From NCBI GenBank assembly GCA_017622055.1, contig JAGARY010000090.1:1-8064 (forward strand): DNA of 8,064 nucleotides, read 5' to 3'. Of this stretch, positions 6,233 through 8,064 are shown piece after piece. A program made the translations under genes and the position numbers. How positions within the stretch are numbered: position 1 is the first letter of the stretch; every line of letters begins with the position of its first letter. Below the pieces are notes generated by a model. It was not told the DNA's origin and did no database searches. It saw only the letters and a program-made list of their open reading frames with translations. This DNA comes from Treponema sp. (GTDB lineage Bacteria; Spirochaetota; Spirochaetia; Treponematales; Treponemataceae).

Positions 6233-6316
6233 TGATGTCTAATAGTTCAAGCCACAGTGATAATTAGCACAAGCTGTAAAAAAATCAACCTGCTAGAACT
6301 TTAGACATCACTTTTT
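6233..6316 (+). terminator. Long inverted repeat after the tandem ATPase, possible terminator
   Basis: TGATGTCTAATAGTTC (6233-6248) pairs with GAACTTTAGACATCA (6296-6310): 10 perfect outer pairs plus an inner 4, with one or two bases unpaired. A 47-base loop lies between and CTTTTT follows at 6311-6316. The T run after the right arm suits termination of the ATPase transcript; on the other strand the arm is followed by A, so it does not serve the convergent gene. The long loop is unusual for a terminator, so a small palindromic insertion is an alternative. Confidence 0.45.
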
Positions 6317-6318
6317 GT

Positions 6319-6834
6319 TTAACTATATCTCATTGCTTCTACAAAATTAATTGGAAATTTTCTTAAATACACTTTTATTGTTGAAATAAAATCACAAATT
6401 GAATTTCCAATTAATTTTATAAATCTGCAACCACATTCTTCAGAAAGTCTTTGAAGCCTTCTGTTAACTTCTTTTGCAATATCATTTTCTTCGTTTAAAG
6501 AAATAATATACAAAGTGCAATTTTTGCAATTTAGATTTATTTTATATAAAAACCATTCATATTTAGAAATAAAATCTTCAATATCTAATTTTTCATTTTT
6601 AATTTCTTCTTCGCCTATTGAAATAAAAAGTTTTGAAGGTTGTAAATTGGAAATCATTTCCACACATTTTTCCAAATCTTCAATTTTTAGTTTTGGTACA
6701 CTTTCATTATAAATTGAAAATGAAGTTGTATCTCTCAAATAATCATACAAATCCATATTTGCTAGTTTTGTTGAACCCAAAAAAACAATTTGTCCCAATT
6801 TTAGACTTTTTTTTGATTCCATAATTTTTTTCAT
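6319..6834 (-). CDS. SGNH-hydrolase-like protein lacking the catalytic motifs
   Basis: The product has 171 residues. ATG 6832-6834 is chosen because GGAGG (6840-6844) lies 5 bases upstream; an in-frame TTG at 6844-6846 overlaps that site and is rejected. The layout follows SGNH/GDSL hydrolases: IVFLGST (residues 16-22) where GDS is expected, a DLYDYL...SIYNESV stretch matching the segment after block I, and LQPSKLFISIGEEE (64-77) where the family has IGTND. The nucleophile Ser position reads Thr (T22), the GxND block reads GEEE and no C-terminal DxxH is present. Hydrolase activity is therefore unlikely and a binding or structural role is inferred. There is no signal peptide. It lies 49 bases downstream of the PQ-loop-like gene on the same strand, probably co-transcribed. 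The fold call is moderately sure. Confidence 0.65.
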   Translation of the reverse strand: MKKIMESKKSLKLGQIVFLGSTKLANMDLYDYLRDTTSFSIYNESVPKLKIEDLEKCVEMISNLQPSKLFISIGEEEIKNEKLDIEDFISKYEWFLYKINLNCKNCTLYIISLNEENDIAKEVNRRLQRLSEECGCRFIKLIGNSICDFISTIKVYLRKFPINFVEAMRYS

Positions 6835-6863
6835 TTTTTCCTCCAATTTTTTTTAAAAATAAA

Positions 6864-6879
6864 TTTGCTCAAAAGCAAA
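6864..6879 (-). terminator. Weak hairpin between the two minus-strand genes
   Basis: TTTGCT (6864-6869) and AGCAAA (6874-6879) form a 6-bp stem with a 4-base loop, beginning 4 bases after the stop of the upstream gene. In the minus-strand RNA a U-rich stretch follows (AUUUAUUUUU). The stem is short, so it may only attenuate read-through into the SGNH-like gene. Confidence 0.35.
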
Positions 6880-6883
6880 GCGT

Positions 6884-7162
6884 TTAAACCAACTTTAATT
6901 TTTTGTCATACTTTTTATTCACAAAATAAACAACCAGATTCATGCACACAACAATTACATTAAAAATGTAAATCATTAATACATAATTAATTGTTCCACT
7001 TAAAATTTTTGAAGTTATACCAGCAAAATATCCCAAAATAATTAAAACAGTAAATCTAAAACTCATATTTTTTGCTGAATGAGATTTTATGTTTTTTATT
7101 AAGGATATTGGCCAAGATAAACCAAAACAAATCAACATCATTGCTTCTAAAACATCGTTCAT
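6884..7162 (-). CDS. Small three-helix membrane protein, PQ-loop/SemiSWEET-like
   Basis: The product has 92 residues. Three hydrophobic segments lie at about 4-24, 36-56 and 59-82, with charged loops (KNIKSHSAKN and a C-terminal NKKYDKKLK). The first helix carries SWPISLIKN with W17-P18, comparable to the PQ/WP signature in SemiSWEET and PQ-loop proteins, which dimerise to form small sugar or metabolite transporters in the inner membrane. Similar three-helix proteins with the FGLSWP start are common in Firmicutes and gut anaerobes, where their substrate is undetermined. AAGGA (7170-7174) is 7 bases before ATG 7160-7162. It is the first gene of a probable two-gene unit and is divergent from the LysR gene, a usual layout for a LysR target. 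Confidence 0.65.
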   Translation of the reverse strand: MNDVLEAMMLICFGLSWPISLIKNIKSHSAKNMSFRFTVLIILGYFAGITSKILSGTINYVLMIYIFNVIVVCMNLVVYFVNKKYDKKLKLV

Positions 7163-7218
7163 AGCTTTTCCTTTTGTTCTAATTTTATTGAGAAAACTAT
7201 ATACAAAAAAATCATTAA

Positions 7219-7237
7219 TGTATAATATATTATTACA
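7219..7237. promoter_or_regulatory. TGTA-N11-TACA dyad, candidate LysR-type operator
   Basis: TGTA (7219-7222) and TACA (7234-7237) flank 11 AT-only bases containing the perfect palindrome TAATATATTA (7223-7232). Spaced dyads with an AT-rich centre are the known binding pattern of LysR-type regulators and lie between the regulator and its divergent target, as here. AT richness makes chance palindromes likely, so this is tentative. No strong sigma-70 promoter was found for either flanking gene. Confidence 0.35.
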
Positions 7238-7293
7238 ATAGTTTTAATACATTTTAACTTATGAATTAAAATAGGAAGTATAACTTTAATATT

Positions 7294-8064
7294 ATGGAAT
7301 TAACTCAATTAAGGTATTTTTAAAAGTTGCTGAACTTCAACACATCACTCGGGCAGCAGAAGAATTGCACATTGCTCAACCTGCACTAACTCAGACTATT
7401 CACAGATTAGAAAAAGAACTAGAAGTTCCACTTTTTGGAATAAAAGGACGAAACATTGTTTTAACTGAATATGGTAGATATTTTTACGAAAAGCTAAAAC
7501 CTCTTTTAACTGGGATTTTAGATTTGCCAGAACAACTTCAAACTATGGCAAAAATGGAAAACGCCACAATTCATTTAAATGTTTTAGCGGCGTCTAGTTT
7601 AGTTACTCGTGCAATTATTGAATATAAAAAGATTGATGATGAAGTGCATTTTCAAGTTAGCCAAAACGAAACAGATGATTTATGTGATATTTGTGTAACA
7701 ACAAAACTTTTTTATAATCAATCTTTACAAAATCACGATGAAATTTTTGTATGTAATGAAGAAATTTTTCTGATTGTGCCAAATAATGCCAGATTTCAAA
7801 ACATAAATGAAATATCGCTGGAAGAAGTAAAAAATGAAGATTTTATATCACTTTCTGGAGCAAAACATTTTAGAGCAATTTGCGACAAATTTTGCAAAAA
7901 AGAACATATTCATCCAAATATCGTTTTTGAAAGTGATAGTCCAATTGCTGTAAAAAATATGATTTCGGCAAATATTGGGATTGGTTTTTGGCCATCATTT
8001 TCATGGGAACAAATTGATACCAAAAATGTAAAACTTCTAAAGATTGCAAATACAAACTGCACAA
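7294..8064 (+). pseudogene. LysR-family transcriptional regulator with a one-base frameshift near the N-terminus, C-terminus off the right edge
   Basis: ATG 7294 opens MELTQLRYF, the classic LysR start, then meets TAA at 7321-7323. Shifting by one base within TTTTTAAAA (7317-7325) continues the family sequence, KVAELQHITRAAEELHIAQ then PALTQTIHRLEKELEVPLF, and the frame stays open to the window end. The helix-turn-helix (about residues 10-60 after repair) is intact, and a substrate-binding domain follows from about residue 88 (IHLNVLAASSLVTRAIIEYK; later FESDSPIAVKNMISANIGIG). One more T in the tract would restore the frame. There is no well-spaced ribosome binding site; AGGAAG at 7273-7278 is 15 bases away, so translation from this ATG is uncertain, and no ATG, GTG or TTG opens the downstream frame before the HTH. 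A true pseudogene, tract-length variation or a sequencing error are all possible. Members bind DNA and a small effector; here the target is probably the divergent membrane protein gene. Confidence 0.8.

Noticed and set aside
6835..6846. TTG start at 6846 for the SGNH-like gene
   Set aside because: The TTG overlaps the GGAGG that serves ATG 6834, so it cannot be the start.
7870..8064. Minus-strand open frame of 64 codons at the right edge
   Set aside because: It is antisense to the substrate-binding domain of the LysR gene and resembles no protein.

Overview
The window is strongly AT-rich and uses the standard genetic code. It reads like the accessory part of a gut or rumen spirochaete chromosome (Treponema-like). 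This is inferred from base composition, protein style and a lipoprotein-anchored family 11 xylanase; no marker gene fixes the taxon.

Layout: 1-670 (-) is the N-terminal part of an AAA_14/DUF4143 ATPase running off the left edge. It is divergent from 866-1923 (+), which holds a toxin-antitoxin-like pair: an XRE-type HTH regulator fused to an antitoxin-like domain, then a PIN-domain ribonuclease (TTG start). An in-frame TAA cuts the antitoxin reading frame 40 codons before its natural end. The promoter of this pair overlaps a two-armed operator candidate. A DinB-fold protein (2569-1937, -) converges on the toxin and has a near-consensus sigma-70 promoter. Next on the same strand is a secreted lipoprotein GH11 endo-xylanase (3449-2745) with a clear intrinsic terminator.

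The 375-base gap 3450-3824 holds palindromes close to the xylanase start and two identical copies of a 21-base GC-rich repeat, each with a short hairpin. The second copy touches the ribosome binding site of a large tandem-AAA+ ATPase (3825-6221, +). That gene ends at a long inverted repeat and converges on a two-gene minus-strand unit: a small three-helix PQ-loop-like membrane protein (7162-6884) and an SGNH-hydrolase-like protein that has lost its catalytic motifs (6834-6319). Divergent from these is a LysR-family regulator (7294 to the right edge, +) whose ninth codon is followed by a one-base frameshift in a T tract. A TGTA-N11-TACA dyad lies in the shared intergenic region.

Working together: the HTH and PIN genes form one stress or plasmid-addiction type unit, probably self-repressed. 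The xylanase stands alone as a polysaccharide-degrading function. The LysR gene would by position control the membrane protein/SGNH-like pair. The tandem ATPase has no recognisable partner in view. Three genes show wear (antitoxin stop, LysR frameshift, SGNH motif loss), so the region looks like accessory DNA under weak selection, although the first two could also be sequencing errors.
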